A DNA stretch of 64,000 nucleotides from Neobacillus cucumis. GTDB lineage: Bacteria; Bacillota; Bacilli; Bacillales; Cytobacillaceae. Shown here in pieces: positions 18,904-27,223 of the stretch. The DNA lies in NCBI RefSeq assembly GCF_002860255.1, contig NZ_PGVE01000053.1, positions 1-64,000 on the forward strand, read 5' to 3'. The stretch's first letter is position 1. Each line of letters begins with the position of its first letter. The position numbers were made by a program, and so were the translations under genes. Below the pieces are notes generated by a model. That model searched no databases, had not been told where the DNA came from, and saw only the letters and a program-made list of their open reading frames with translations.

Positions 18904-19485
18904 TTAACCAATGGATAAACCAAAATCAGTTGCCAATGCAGCTAGTCCGCCTTGATAACCGCTGCCAATTGCACTAAATTTCCATTCACCGTTGTGGCGA
19001 TATAATTCACCTACTACAATAGCTGTTTCAATCGAAAAGTCTTCACCCAAATCATATCGAATTAATTCTTCTCCAGTAGCCTCGTTAAAAATACGAGCAT
19101 ATGAATTGCTAACCTGACCAAAGTTTTGGTTTCTGCTATCTGCATCATGTATAGTAATTGTAAATGCAATTCTCTGAATATTTGCTGGAACAGCTGCCAA
19201 ATTAATATTCACCTGTTCATCATCACCATCACCATCACCCGTGCGGTTATCACCTGTATGTACCACAGCACCACCCGCGCCCTGCTTATTATTATAGAAT
19301 ACAAAATCTGATTCACTTGTTACCTTTCCGTTCTCCCCAAGAAGAAATACGGATGAATCTAAGTCAAAATCATGTCCGCCATCATATTTATTTGTGTCCC
19401 ATCCTAGTCCAACAACAACACTTGTTAATCCAGGATTTGTTTTTGTTAAATCAACTTTTTGCCCCTTTGATAAACTCACTGCCAT
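18904..19485 (-). CDS. TerD-family stress protein (copy 3)
   Basis: A 193-residue TerD protein with [20 protein letters not shown], the full first Ca motif DFDLDSSVF, the second cluster [15 protein letters not shown] and [20 protein letters not shown] 19485 is placed by GGAGGAATGTAAA; the ATG at 19500 would precede that site. It is the promoter-proximal gene of the Ter locus and has a sigma-W type promoter immediately upstream. Its close likeness to copy 1 suggests tandem duplication. Confidence 0.94.
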   Translation of the reverse strand: MAVSLSKGQKVDLTKTNPGLTSVVVGLGWDTNKYDGGHDFDLDSSVFLLGENGKVTSESDFVFYNNKQGAGGAVVHTGDNRTGDGDGDDEQVNINLAAVPANIQRIAFTITIHDADSRNQNFGQVSNSYARIFNEATGEELIRYDLGEDFSIETAIVVGELYRHNGEWKFSAIGSGYQGGLAALATDFGLSIG

Positions 19486-19518
19486 TTTACATTCCTCCAT
19501 TTAAGGTAATAGTTTATT

Positions 19519-19544
19519 TACGAGTCTCTCTTAAAAAGGTTTCA
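19519..19544 (-). promoter_or_regulatory. Sigma-W (ECF) type promoter of the Ter locus
   Basis: On the minus strand TGAAAC (19544-19539) is separated by exactly 16 nt from CGTA (19522-19519), identical to the B. subtilis sigma-W consensus. It lies 34 nt before the TerD start. The B. subtilis yceCDEFGH operon is known to be controlled by sigma-W and other stress sigma factors, so this fits. Confidence 0.8.
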
Positions 19545-19571
19545 TTTCTTAAAAAAATTTTTTCGAAACCT
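19532..19571 (-). terminator. Possible terminator of ypjP
   Basis: On the minus strand AGGTTTC and GAAACCT flank an A/T self-complementary loop and are followed by TTTTT. The distal arm shares bases with the -35 element of the TerD promoter. Confidence 0.5.
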
Positions 19572-19572
19572 A

Positions 19573-20166
19573 CTAACTCATCCATTTGGGCGGGGTGTTT
19601 TTAGCCCAATAAATGGAGCCCAATTCATGATGACCTTGGAAATCATCGTGATAAGTATGATAATGAAAATTAAACCAGTATCCTGCCTGCGGCGGATTGT
19701 CACGTCTGACATGGAAACGTAAGATATCTTTCCCAGAAACACTATCTTTTATATTAAAAATTTTTTCCGAATGTCCAGCACCAGGGTGTTCGGTTATGGT
19801 AAGATTCCTTACATTATCTTCTGGAAACTGAGCAGTTGTTTCCTCTAAAGCCCTTTCAATATTTGGAAAAATAATTTCCCGGAATTCATTTTCGATTACT
19901 GGCTTAATTCTAGTCCCAAATTTTTGGTAAGACTGATTCTCTGCCTGCTTAATTAAATCTTGAATAAAACTTTCTCTATTAAACTCTGATTCTTCTAAAA
20001 ATCCATTCGACTGGACGAAGTTTCTTTCGGGAGCTGCAGCTTCAAAACTATCACGGTCATTAATTTTTTCAGCATTCACTTGATTTATTAATTGTGATGG
20101 CGTAATTAGCCCAAATGTTAAAATGGATATAGTGACAAAAAGTGATTTACGAAGCCACTTGTTCAT
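19573..20166 (-). CDS. ypjP: YpjP family protein
   Basis: A 197-residue protein with an N-terminal signal-like segment (SLFVTISILTFGLITPSQL) and a C-terminal His/Trp-rich region (YWFNFHYHTYHDDFQGHH, then GSIYWAKNTPPKWM), as in YpjP. It is probably secreted or membrane-anchored; the function is unknown. In B. subtilis ypjP lies next to dfrA-thyB, whereas here the Ter locus separates them. Confidence 0.87.
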   Translation of the reverse strand: MNKWLRKSLFVTISILTFGLITPSQLINQVNAEKINDRDSFEAAAPERNFVQSNGFLEESEFNRESFIQDLIKQAENQSYQKFGTRIKPVIENEFREIIFPNIERALEETTAQFPEDNVRNLTITEHPGAGHSEKIFNIKDSVSGKDILRFHVRRDNPPQAGYWFNFHYHTYHDDFQGHHELGSIYWAKNTPPKWMS

Positions 20167-20292
20167 TCTTAATTCACACCCTTATTAAAAGAGATTCTTT
20201 TATATTAAAGTTTCTTATAAAATATTATACTTCATTTTTTAAAAAATGGAAAAATCAGTTTATCCTATTCTAAACATTACTGTTAAAAAAAT

Positions 20293-20325
20293 AAAAAAAC
20301 TGAAAGGACGGCTTTCAGTTTTTTT
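20293..20325. terminator. Terminator of the methyltransferase gene
   Basis: A 14-bp stem built on AAACTGAAAG/CTTTCAGTTT with loop GACGG and T-runs on both strands; it overlaps the 3' end of the gene ending at 20315. Confidence 0.8.
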
Positions 20326-21091
20326 CAATCACTCCAAAATGAAATTTTGCGGTTTTTCTACGCAGGACTTGAAACCCATATTTTTCAAAGCGCTGACTTT
20401 TGTAATGGTCTTTGATGACTACTCTTAATTTTGCTACTCTACTTGCTTCATTAACCATTTCATCGTTCAAATCATCATGAATAGCAAAATGGCCTAAAGC
20501 TTTTATCCCATCTGATTCTAGAATGGTTTCTTCAAACATTGGATCCAAGTAGACGCAATCAACAGATGCATCTCCTTGTCTTATTAAATAATCAAGCGCT
20601 TCGGATTGTATAACGCTGACTCGATTCATTGCCTCATTCATTTCTGTAATTCCGGAATCCCATGATTGAAGCCCTCTTTCAACAATAAAAGCTAAGTATT
20701 TTTGACCTTCTAAACCAGTTACCTTACCTTCTTCGCCCACTAAGAAACTTGCAACAATCGTATCTGATGCTAGACCAAGTGTACAGTCAAGAACAGTCAT
20801 TCCGTTAGTAAGTTTGGCCGCATCTACAAATGGGTCAGATTCTCCCTTTATCAGCCGTTTGATTCGAAACATAGCTGAATTCGGGTGAAAGAAAAAAGGC
20901 TCTGAACTGTTTTTCTCAAAAAGCTCCAATCGTTCTTTTCCTATTACGATGCAATCGCCGTCAGCTTGTTGCTGGATAAGTTTAATTGATTTTTTCTTTC
21001 TGGGAAGATAAGGGACATGTAAGTACCCAGCTATTTCCATCGCCTTCTTTATCATTTCCTCGCTTGTTCTACCGGCCGTTGTCACAAACAT
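20315..21091 (-). CDS. ypiP: Class I SAM-dependent methyltransferase YpiP
   Basis: A 258-residue protein with a Rossmann methyltransferase core: VLDCTLGLASDTIVASFLVG is the SAM-binding motif I, VTGLEGQKYLAFIVERG motif II and CVYLDPMFEE motif IV. The opening MFVTTAGRTSEEMIKKAMEI and its position next to brxA match YpiP of Bacillus. The substrate is unknown. Confidence 0.87.
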   Translation of the reverse strand: MFVTTAGRTSEEMIKKAMEIAGYLHVPYLPRKKKSIKLIQQQADGDCIVIGKERLELFEKNSSEPFFFHPNSAMFRIKRLIKGESDPFVDAAKLTNGMTVLDCTLGLASDTIVASFLVGEEGKVTGLEGQKYLAFIVERGLQSWDSGITEMNEAMNRVSVIQSEALDYLIRQGDASVDCVYLDPMFEETILESDGIKALGHFAIHDDLNDEMVNEASRVAKLRVVIKDHYKSQRFEKYGFQVLRRKTAKFHFGVIEKN

Positions 21092-21113
21092 TTCATCATC
21101 TCTTCATATTTAA

Positions 21114-21139
21114 TAAAAAAAGGACGTCTATTGACATCC
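21114..21139 (-). terminator. Terminator of brxA
   Basis: Stem GGATGTC/GACGTCC (one G-U pair) with loop AATA, followed by seven T on the minus strand, directly after the brxA stop. Confidence 0.8.
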
Positions 21140-21141
21140 CA

Positions 21142-21576
21142 TTAGCAATGAGCTTCGAATGAGCTCAGCAGGTTTTGCATTACAGCTTCCATTGGCATGC
21201 CTTCAATATCATGTCTAGGAATAAAATGAACTACTTTTTTATCTTTTACTAATGCCATTGATGGTGATGAAGGCTCAATTCCTTCGAAGTATTCACGCAT
21301 TTTAGCTGTCGCTTCTTTATCTTGTCCAGCAAAAACTGTTACTAGGTGCTCTGGTTTTTTCTCACTATTTAACACAGCCTGAGTAGCAGCAGGACGAGCT
21401 AAACCTGCGGCACAACCGCATACAGAATTAACAACCACAAGCGTTGTACCATTTGTTTTCTCCATAAAATCCTCAACTTCTTCAGAAGTTTTAAGCTCCT
21501 CGAAGCCAGCTCGTGTTAATTCTTCCCTCATTGGTAAAACCATTTGTCTCATATATTCTTCGTATGCATTTGACAT
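21142..21576 (-). CDS. brxA: Bacilliredoxin BrxA
   Basis: A 144-residue thioredoxin-fold bacilliredoxin. The active site is the CGC motif in VVNSVCGCAAG, and RHDIEGMP occurs in the expected place near the C-terminus. It removes bacillithiol from S-bacillithiolated proteins after oxidative stress. The YphP/BrxA branch is chosen because the neighbours (ypiP and ypgR) match that locus. Confidence 0.93.
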   Translation of the reverse strand: MSNAYEEYMRQMVLPMREELTRAGFEELKTSEEVEDFMEKTNGTTLVVVNSVCGCAAGLARPAATQAVLNSEKKPEHLVTVFAGQDKEATAKMREYFEGIEPSSPSMALVKDKKVVHFIPRHDIEGMPMEAVMQNLLSSFEAHC

Positions 21577-21636
21577 TTATATCTTCACTCCATTTCTTCT
21601 ATATTAGAATACTATAATCAAGTTTATTTTACAAAG

Positions 21637-22770
21637 TCATTGGTCCAACTTCCTAGATTCTGTCATTTGTTTCCAAACAGAACCTTTCGCTTCCTCGCCG
21701 CCCTCAATTCTTTCAATAGCCATTTTAATTTGCATACTGACTTCAAATTCGGGATCATTTTCAGCCTCTTTAAGAGCCGGAAGAGATTTCTCATCCCCCG
21801 CTTCAAATAAAAACATGGCTGCTCTCCATCTTACCAGCTTGCTGGTATCCTTTAGTGCTTTTGCCATTTCCTCTGCCGCATCAGGAAAGCCTAAATCTGA
21901 TAAACAATCGCCTGCTGTTCTGCGGACTGTAACCGTTTTATCTCTTAAAGCCTTATATAAAAGCGGCAGAACTTCTTTATCTTTAATCATACCAAGATAT
22001 ACAGTTGCTAGTCGGCGAATGGAGGGTTTCTCATCTAATAACGCTTTTTCTAGCATAGGTAAATCTTCTAGTTCAGGGTCATCCATTTGTTCAAGCATCT
22101 GATAGCGAATTTGCCAGTCAGGATGGTTCAATTCTTCAATGGTGACCTTTTTACGGGCTCGCTTAACTTTTTGGGCAATTTGTGATGGAGTATCTTGAGC
22201 TTTTATAACTAAAGATTCTAAGCGTTCCTTTGGATAAGCAGCAATTAATTCCTCAACGACCTCTTGACCAATTTGATCAAAATCTCCATAGCGGACACCT
22301 TGATTATGCCATTTACGTAAAAGAATATAATTCTCGTCTGGCAGCTGTGCCTCTTCCCTAGCTTTTAAAAAGTATTCTGGCATTCCAAACCTTCGTTCCG
22401 CAGAACTATCGGTTAGTTTAACCTGAAGGGGAATGTCTTTAAACATTTGAATCTCTACCTTGATTTCACCAAAATGCTCATCTATTTTGTTTACTTTAAC
22501 GATTTTATCTGTTTTTTCACCAAAAGCCTTTCGGACTTGAGGTAGTAATTCCTTCCAATCATATTTTGCATTTCGTTCAACAGCTAAAAAATCAGCGACA
22601 TGGTATACACCCTTTATACCTTCAATTTTTAGTATAGATTGAATGATAGTAGGTGCATCTTGTGCAGTTTCTTTTTTATAATTACGGCTTTTGCCCATTG
22701 GAAGTTCTTGGTCTAAAATAATTTTCATCGTATTTGGACTTGGCGTTGGTTCAATTGCCTTTATTCTCAA
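21637..22770 (-). CDS. ypgR: CvfC-type conserved factor with HEAT repeats
   Basis: A 377-residue protein. The N-terminal region (AIEPTPSPNTMKIILDQELP) is a scaffold/Nfu N-like domain; the C-terminal half, from about 230, holds HEAT-like repeats such as EKPSIRRLATVYLGMI, KTVTVRRTAGDCLSDLG and DTSKLVRWRAAMFLFEAG. This matches YpgR and the staphylococcal virulence factor CvfC. TTG 22770 is chosen because AGGTGA lies 6 nt upstream. Its role is thought to be regulatory but is unresolved. Confidence 0.88.
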   Translation of the reverse strand: MRIKAIEPTPSPNTMKIILDQELPMGKSRNYKKETAQDAPTIIQSILKIEGIKGVYHVADFLAVERNAKYDWKELLPQVRKAFGEKTDKIVKVNKIDEHFGEIKVEIQMFKDIPLQVKLTDSSAERRFGMPEYFLKAREEAQLPDENYILLRKWHNQGVRYGDFDQIGQEVVEELIAAYPKERLESLVIKAQDTPSQIAQKVKRARKKVTIEELNHPDWQIRYQMLEQMDDPELEDLPMLEKALLDEKPSIRRLATVYLGMIKDKEVLPLLYKALRDKTVTVRRTAGDCLSDLGFPDAAEEMAKALKDTSKLVRWRAAMFLFEAGDEKSLPALKEAENDPEFEVSMQIKMAIERIEGGEEAKGSVWKQMTESRKLDQ

Positions 22771-22847
22771 CAAAATCACCTGATTCTTATGGTTTTCTTT
22801 TTTTCAAGTTTAACATAATGTTAATATTCTATTCATTCGATTTGCTT

Positions 22848-22876
22848 TTAAAAAAAGTACGTCATTTAGACGCACC
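22848..22876 (-). terminator. Terminator of the ABC-F gene
   Basis: Stem GTGCGTC/GACGTAC (one wobble pair) with loop TAAAT and a T7 run on the minus strand just after the stop. Confidence 0.75.
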
Positions 22877-22879
22877 CTG

Positions 22880-24769
22880 CTAGTCCGCCTCAGCTATTTC
22901 AGCTAAATAAGACCATCGTTCAATTAAATATTCAAGCTTTTCGTTTAATTCCTTTTCCTGCTGCATTAATTCCTGCGCTTTTGTAAAATCACTGCCTGTC
23001 TCTGCCATTTCAGCTGCGATCTCTTCGAGTTTTACCTCTGTCTTGGCAATAACTTCATCAATTTCTTCCCACTCCTTCTTCTCCTTAAAGGTTAGCCGCT
23101 TCTTTTTTTCTTTTTCTGGTGCTTTAGATGGAGGAGTTGGCTTTACGGCTGTTTTTTGGACTTCAAGCGCTGTTTCTTTTTCAAGGTATTCACTATAATT
23201 TCCATAGAAAGAGTCTATTTTTCCTTCTCCGCGAAGAACTAGGAGCTGTTCCGCCACTTTATCTAGGAAGTATCGATCATGGGAAACCGTTATTACTACT
23301 CCTGGAAAATCTTCCAGATAGTCCTCCAGTACCGTTAAGGTTTGTGTATCTAAATCGTTAGTAGGCTCATCCAACAGGAGAACATTCGGTGCCGTCATTA
23401 GCAGCTTTAAAAGGTAGAGACGGCGTTTTTCCCCGCCAGATAATTTTCTAATAGGCGTGCCATGTGTAAACGGAGGGAATAGAAATCGTTCAAGCATTTG
23501 TGCAGCAGAAATTGTCTTACCATCCGATGTCTCTACAACCTCAGCTGTCTCTTTAATATATTCAATCATACGCTTATTCTCATCCATGTCTTCGCTTTCC
23601 TGTGTATAAAAGCTGAGTTTGACCGTTTGCCCTATAATAAATTCACCTTCATCAAGCGAGAGCTTTTGAGCTAAAATATTTAATAATGTTGATTTACCGG
23701 CTCCATTTTTACCAATGATTCCAATCCTGTCCCCCGGCTTTACCAATAAATTAAAATGCTCAAGAATGACTTTTCTTTCATAACGTTTTGAAGCATCTTT
23801 CAGTTCAAAAACCTGTTTTCCAAGACGGCTTCCATTTAAGGAAAGATCTAATTTTTCACTAGATGGCTTTCCACTTGAAAGTTTTTCATCGAGTTCTTCG
23901 AAACGTTGAATTCTAGCTTTTTGCTTTGTCGACCTCGCTTTGGCCCCCCGCCTAATCCATTCTAGCTCTCTACGGAATAAATTTTTATTTTTTTCAAATG
24001 ATGCTGCTTCGTTTTCCTCACGAACTGCTTTCGCTTCCAAAAAGGCAGCATAGTTGCCCTTATAGCTGTATAGATTACCACCGTCTAATTCAAACATCCG
24101 ATTAGCCACTTTGTCTAAGAAGTATCGGTCATGTGTAACAAGTAAAATGGAACCATTATACCGGCTTAAGTAATCTTCCAGCCACTTCACTGAATCAAAA
24201 TCAAGATGGTTCGTTGGTTCGTCAAGGATTAATAAATCAGGCTCAGCAATCAATACTTGTGCCAGTGCAACACGCTTTTTTTGTCCGCCAGAAAGTTCAC
24301 CAATTTTTTTTGTAAAATCTTCTATTCCCAGCTTCATTAAAATAGACTTTGCATTTGTGCTAGCGTCCCAGGCATTTAGCGCATCCATTTGCTTTTGTAA
24401 TTGAAACATCTCTTCTTGTATCTTTGTATCACTTGGAGAGATATTCAACTTTAATAAAGTCTGCTCGTAACCGCGCATTAATTTTAAAATTGGAGCATCA
24501 CCATGAAAGACTTGTTCAAGCACTGTTTTATCCAAATCTAACTCGGGCTGCTGGGCTAAATAGGAAATGGAATAGTCTTTAGCAGAGGTAATTTTCCCAT
24601 CGTCAGGAGCATCCAAGCCTGCAATAATCTTTAATAAGGAAGACTTCCCTGTCCCATTGATGCCGATTAAACCGACACGCTCCTTTTCACTAATAGTAAA
24701 GGAAATTTGGTCAAAGAGTAACTTTTCCCCATATGTCTTTGAAACATTTTCAACTGTGAGCATCTTCAT
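22880..24769 (-). CDS. ABC-F family ATPase (YfmR/Uup-like)
   Basis: A 629-residue soluble protein with two ABC ATPase domains and no membrane segments. Walker A motifs are GINGTGKSSLL and GKNGAGKSTLL; both signature motifs are LSGGQKK/LSGGEKR; the Walker B sites end in DEPTNHLD and DEPTNDLD. A charged coiled-coil C-terminus (from about 540) is typical of YfmR/Uup. ABC-F proteins act on stalled ribosomes. ATG 24769 overlaps the ypgQ stop by 4 nt. Confidence 0.93.
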   Translation of the reverse strand: MKMLTVENVSKTYGEKLLFDQISFTISEKERVGLIGINGTGKSSLLKIIAGLDAPDDGKITSAKDYSISYLAQQPELDLDKTVLEQVFHGDAPILKLMRGYEQTLLKLNISPSDTKIQEEMFQLQKQMDALNAWDASTNAKSILMKLGIEDFTKKIGELSGGQKKRVALAQVLIAEPDLLILDEPTNHLDFDSVKWLEDYLSRYNGSILLVTHDRYFLDKVANRMFELDGGNLYSYKGNYAAFLEAKAVREENEAASFEKNKNLFRRELEWIRRGAKARSTKQKARIQRFEELDEKLSSGKPSSEKLDLSLNGSRLGKQVFELKDASKRYERKVILEHFNLLVKPGDRIGIIGKNGAGKSTLLNILAQKLSLDEGEFIIGQTVKLSFYTQESEDMDENKRMIEYIKETAEVVETSDGKTISAAQMLERFLFPPFTHGTPIRKLSGGEKRRLYLLKLLMTAPNVLLLDEPTNDLDTQTLTVLEDYLEDFPGVVITVSHDRYFLDKVAEQLLVLRGEGKIDSFYGNYSEYLEKETALEVQKTAVKPTPPSKAPEKEKKKRLTFKEKKEWEEIDEVIAKTEVKLEEIAAEMAETGSDFTKAQELMQQEKELNEKLEYLIERWSYLAEIAEAD

Positions 24770-25416
24770 AAATCTTGTCCATCCCATTCTTGATAAAATT
24801 GATCCAAAAAGGTAAGCATCATTTGCTGTCGTTTTTCAGCCATTAATTTAGCTGTATCAGTGTTTAATAACTCTTTTAATTTTAATAGTTTTTCATAGAA
24901 ATGGTGTATACTTGTTGACTTTCCTGTTCGATATTCTTCTGGGCTCATTTCTTCCCTAACATGAATATCAGGGTCATAGATTAGCTGTCCCTTTTTACCA
25001 CCATAAGCAAAAGCTCTGGCAATACCAATGGCTCCAATTGCATCTAAACGATCCGCATCCTGTACAATTTTTGCTTCAACTGTTTGAAGGTCCGTTTTCC
25101 TTCCGCCTTTATATGAAATAGTTTCAATAATTTGGATGATATGATCTTTTTCATTATCGGCCATTTCATTTATTTTGAAAAAAGAGTCAAGTTTAGCTTT
25201 GCCCTGTTCAGTTGACTTATTTAGTTTTTCGTCAGGAATATCATGGAGAAGTGCTGCCATTTCAATAACAAACGGATCTCCTGCCATTTCACGTTTACAT
25301 ATATACAAAGCATTACGGCGAACACGGTCAACATGATACCAATCATGCCCCGTCGAGTCTTCGCCCAATTCATTACGAACAAATAATTCCGCTTGTTTCA
25401 TTAAAAAATCCTTCAT
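24766..25416 (-). CDS. ypgQ: HD-domain phosphohydrolase YpgQ
   Basis: A 216-residue HD-superfamily protein. The metal-binding residues are visible in GHDWYHVDRV, LLHDIPDEK and QDADRLDAIGAIGIAR. YpgQ enzymes hydrolyse nucleoside triphosphates, but the physiological substrate here is not known. It is followed by the ABC-F gene with ATGA overlap, so the two form an operon. Confidence 0.9.
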   Translation of the reverse strand: MKDFLMKQAELFVRNELGEDSTGHDWYHVDRVRRNALYICKREMAGDPFVIEMAALLHDIPDEKLNKSTEQGKAKLDSFFKINEMADNEKDHIIQIIETISYKGGRKTDLQTVEAKIVQDADRLDAIGAIGIARAFAYGGKKGQLIYDPDIHVREEMSPEEYRTGKSTSIHHFYEKLLKLKELLNTDTAKLMAEKRQQMMLTFLDQFYQEWDGQDL

Positions 25417-25462
25417 AAAAAAGCACCTGCCTTCACCCTAGTTATTTTAACATGAATGGCAA

Positions 25463-25500
25463 ACAAAAAATAACCCCGATGTTTCGAGGTTATTTTTTGT
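25463..25500. terminator. Bidirectional terminator
   Basis: A 13-bp inverted repeat, ACAAAAAATAACC with its complement, around a 12-nt loop. It overlaps the end of the small SASP-like gene. Confidence 0.75.
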
Positions 25501-25645
25501 TTGCCTGACGGCCGCTTTTTTTCTGGCTTTGTGACTTATTGTTACCTATTTGAAATTCACTGCCTAATTCAACATCATTACTTATATCTTGCTTTTCAAT
25601 TTGTTCTCGGGTTTGATTGGCATTTTGTCTTCCTTGCTTACTCAT
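25490..25645 (-). CDS. Small hydrophilic SASP-like protein
   Basis: A 51-residue ORF starting at ATG (25645-25643) behind GGGGGGTG. It is very hydrophilic and rich in Gln, Asn, Lys and Ser (QGRQNANQTREQIEKQ, then GSEFQIGNNKSQSQKKSG) with no Cys, Trp or hydrophobic core. The NAxQ-R-Q-x-KQ and GxEF pattern recalls the repeat unit of gamma-type small acid-soluble spore proteins, though it is present only once. A forespore role is inferred; the family is not certain. Confidence 0.7.
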   Translation of the reverse strand: MSKQGRQNANQTREQIEKQDISNDVELGSEFQIGNNKSQSQKKSGRQANKK

Positions 25646-25705
25646 GGTGGCACCCCCCTCATTCATACTGACTGACTTTTATAGTATATACAGTCAGAGG
25701 GCAAG

Positions 25706-26554
25706 TTATTTTAAGCCATTAAACCAACTAATCCCAAGGGTATTTTCTCCAGCATGAACGCCAATTACCGCTCCTAATGGGGAGCAAATAATCTTCACTT
25801 TCGGAAACTGTTCCTGTAGTTCAAGCTGCCATTCTTTGGTCTGTTCTTCATGCAAGCCGTACAATATATATACCTCTTTAAATTGGTTCTGTTCATAAGC
25901 TGTTCGAAAATAATCGAGGATTTTTTCTTTAGCTTTTTTCTCGCCTCTAACCTTTTCTTTTACATTGAGGGCTCCAGCCTCAATAGAAATAATAGGTTTG
26001 ACATTAAGCATACTACCCAGAAAAAACTGCAATCCCGTCATTCTTCCTCCGCGGTGCAGCTGCTCCAGGCTTCCAACAAGAACATAGGTCTCACAAGTAT
26101 CCCTTACTCGTTCTAAGTGTTCTATCATCAGTTCGATACTTAGACCATCTTCTAACAACTGCATTCCCTTTTTAATTAATGCGGACATAGGGTACGTAAG
26201 AATGTGAGAATCAAAAGTAGTAACCGGAATATCGACAAGAGAGGCTGCCTGTTTACTTGATGAAACCGTTCCGCTAAGCTTCCCTGAAATGAGAACGGTT
26301 ACAATCCTGTCGTATTGTTTTGATAGCTTTTCATATAAAGATTGAAACGAACCTACGGAAGGCTGTGAGGTTAACGGAGGGTTCTTTATTTCCTTTAGTC
26401 TGGTAAATAGCTCTTTAGAAGTCAGGTCTACTCCATCAGAAAATTCCTCACCATCGAGTAAAACGGTTAATGGAATGGTATATAAATCCTGATGGTTGAT
26501 TAGCTCTTTATCTAAATAGGCTGTACTATCGGTTACCCATGCGGTTTTAACCAT
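25706..26554 (-). CDS. DegV family fatty-acid-binding protein
   Basis: A 282-residue DegV-type protein. The opening AWVTDSTAYL, the fatty-acid site region TSQPSVGSF, LISGKLSGTVSS, RGGRMTG and the C-terminal GVHAGENTLGI-like IGVHAGENTLG are all characteristic. Such proteins bind a fatty acid and can serve fatty-acid kinase FakA. No FakA is in the window, so its partner is unknown. Confidence 0.92.
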   Translation of the reverse strand: MVKTAWVTDSTAYLDKELINHQDLYTIPLTVLLDGEEFSDGVDLTSKELFTRLKEIKNPPLTSQPSVGSFQSLYEKLSKQYDRIVTVLISGKLSGTVSSSKQAASLVDIPVTTFDSHILTYPMSALIKKGMQLLEDGLSIELMIEHLERVRDTCETYVLVGSLEQLHRGGRMTGLQFFLGSMLNVKPIISIEAGALNVKEKVRGEKKAKEKILDYFRTAYEQNQFKEVYILYGLHEEQTKEWQLELQEQFPKVKIICSPLGAVIGVHAGENTLGISWFNGLK

Positions 26555-26645
26555 GTGTCTCTCCCCTTATTTTTAGTATAAGGTACTAATATCTAACTAA
26601 TTTAACTTTACCTTCAAAATTAAATATTGTAAACATTTTAACAAT

Positions 26646-26672
26646 AAATAAAACCAGCTAAAAGAAGCTGGT
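26646..26672 (-). terminator. Terminator of the gene ending at 26701
   Basis: Stem ACCAGCT/AGCTGGT with loop TCTTTT, followed by TTTATTTATT on the minus strand. Confidence 0.75.
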
Positions 26673-26700
26673 CCATACTTAATCTTTTATAAATCTCATC

Positions 26701-27207
26701 TCAACATAAACGCTCAAGGGTTGTAATAATAAAATTAGTCATTTCAACCAAATCATCCATCTGGTCCTCAGTAATTAAACGGCCAAAATCAATGGTAAGA
26801 AGGGTTGATAAATTTTTGTCGCTTTCTAGTGGATTATAATGACTCGAAAGTGAAATGTCTCTATCTTCTCCCCATATATCCAAAAGAATATGCTTTACCT
26901 CTTGATAATTTAGCTCTTTTTCTTGTTTAAGAATAAATTCCAATCTAACAAACACACCTGCCTGCCGTTCATTCTTTATTGCCGGCAAAAGCTCTGCTGC
27001 TAAATTGATCATTTTTGAACTTATTTCCACTTTGGCAATAACTGTATCATATGGTAATCGGAAGGATATATCAAAAGAACGTGACATTTTAGCCATATTG
27101 AACAAATCATTTCGATCCGTAATAACAATATCACCCTTCAAGTCCAAATCATAGAAGGCTCCCTCAATCACTACTTTCATATTATCAAAGGCTGTTGGAT
27201 CAAACAT
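26701..27207 (-). CDS. Hypothetical protein downstream of fhs
   Basis: I do not recognise this 168-residue protein. It is soluble, of mixed alpha/beta composition, with no signal peptide or membrane helix. Segments such as DLKGDIVITDRNDLFNMAKM and LRFEF-like VRLEFILKQEK suggest a compact domain, and the C-terminus (LVEMTNFIITTLERL) is helical. ATG 27207 has AGGAAG upstream. It follows fhs by only 16 nt on the same strand and is likely co-transcribed, but a link to folate metabolism is not shown. Confidence 0.7.
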   Translation of the reverse strand: MFDPTAFDNMKVVIEGAFYDLDLKGDIVITDRNDLFNMAKMSRSFDISFRLPYDTVIAKVEISSKMINLAAELLPAIKNERQAGVFVRLEFILKQEKELNYQEVKHILLDIWGEDRDISLSSHYNPLESDKNLSTLLTIDFGRLITEDQMDDLVEMTNFIITTLERLC

Positions 27208-27223
27208 AACTTCCTCGACTCCT

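Noticed and set aside
25666..25700. Inverted repeat CTGACT...AGTCAG upstream of the SASP-like gene
   Set aside because: The arms are only 5-6 bp with a long A/T loop and no T-run, so no terminator or operator claim is justified.
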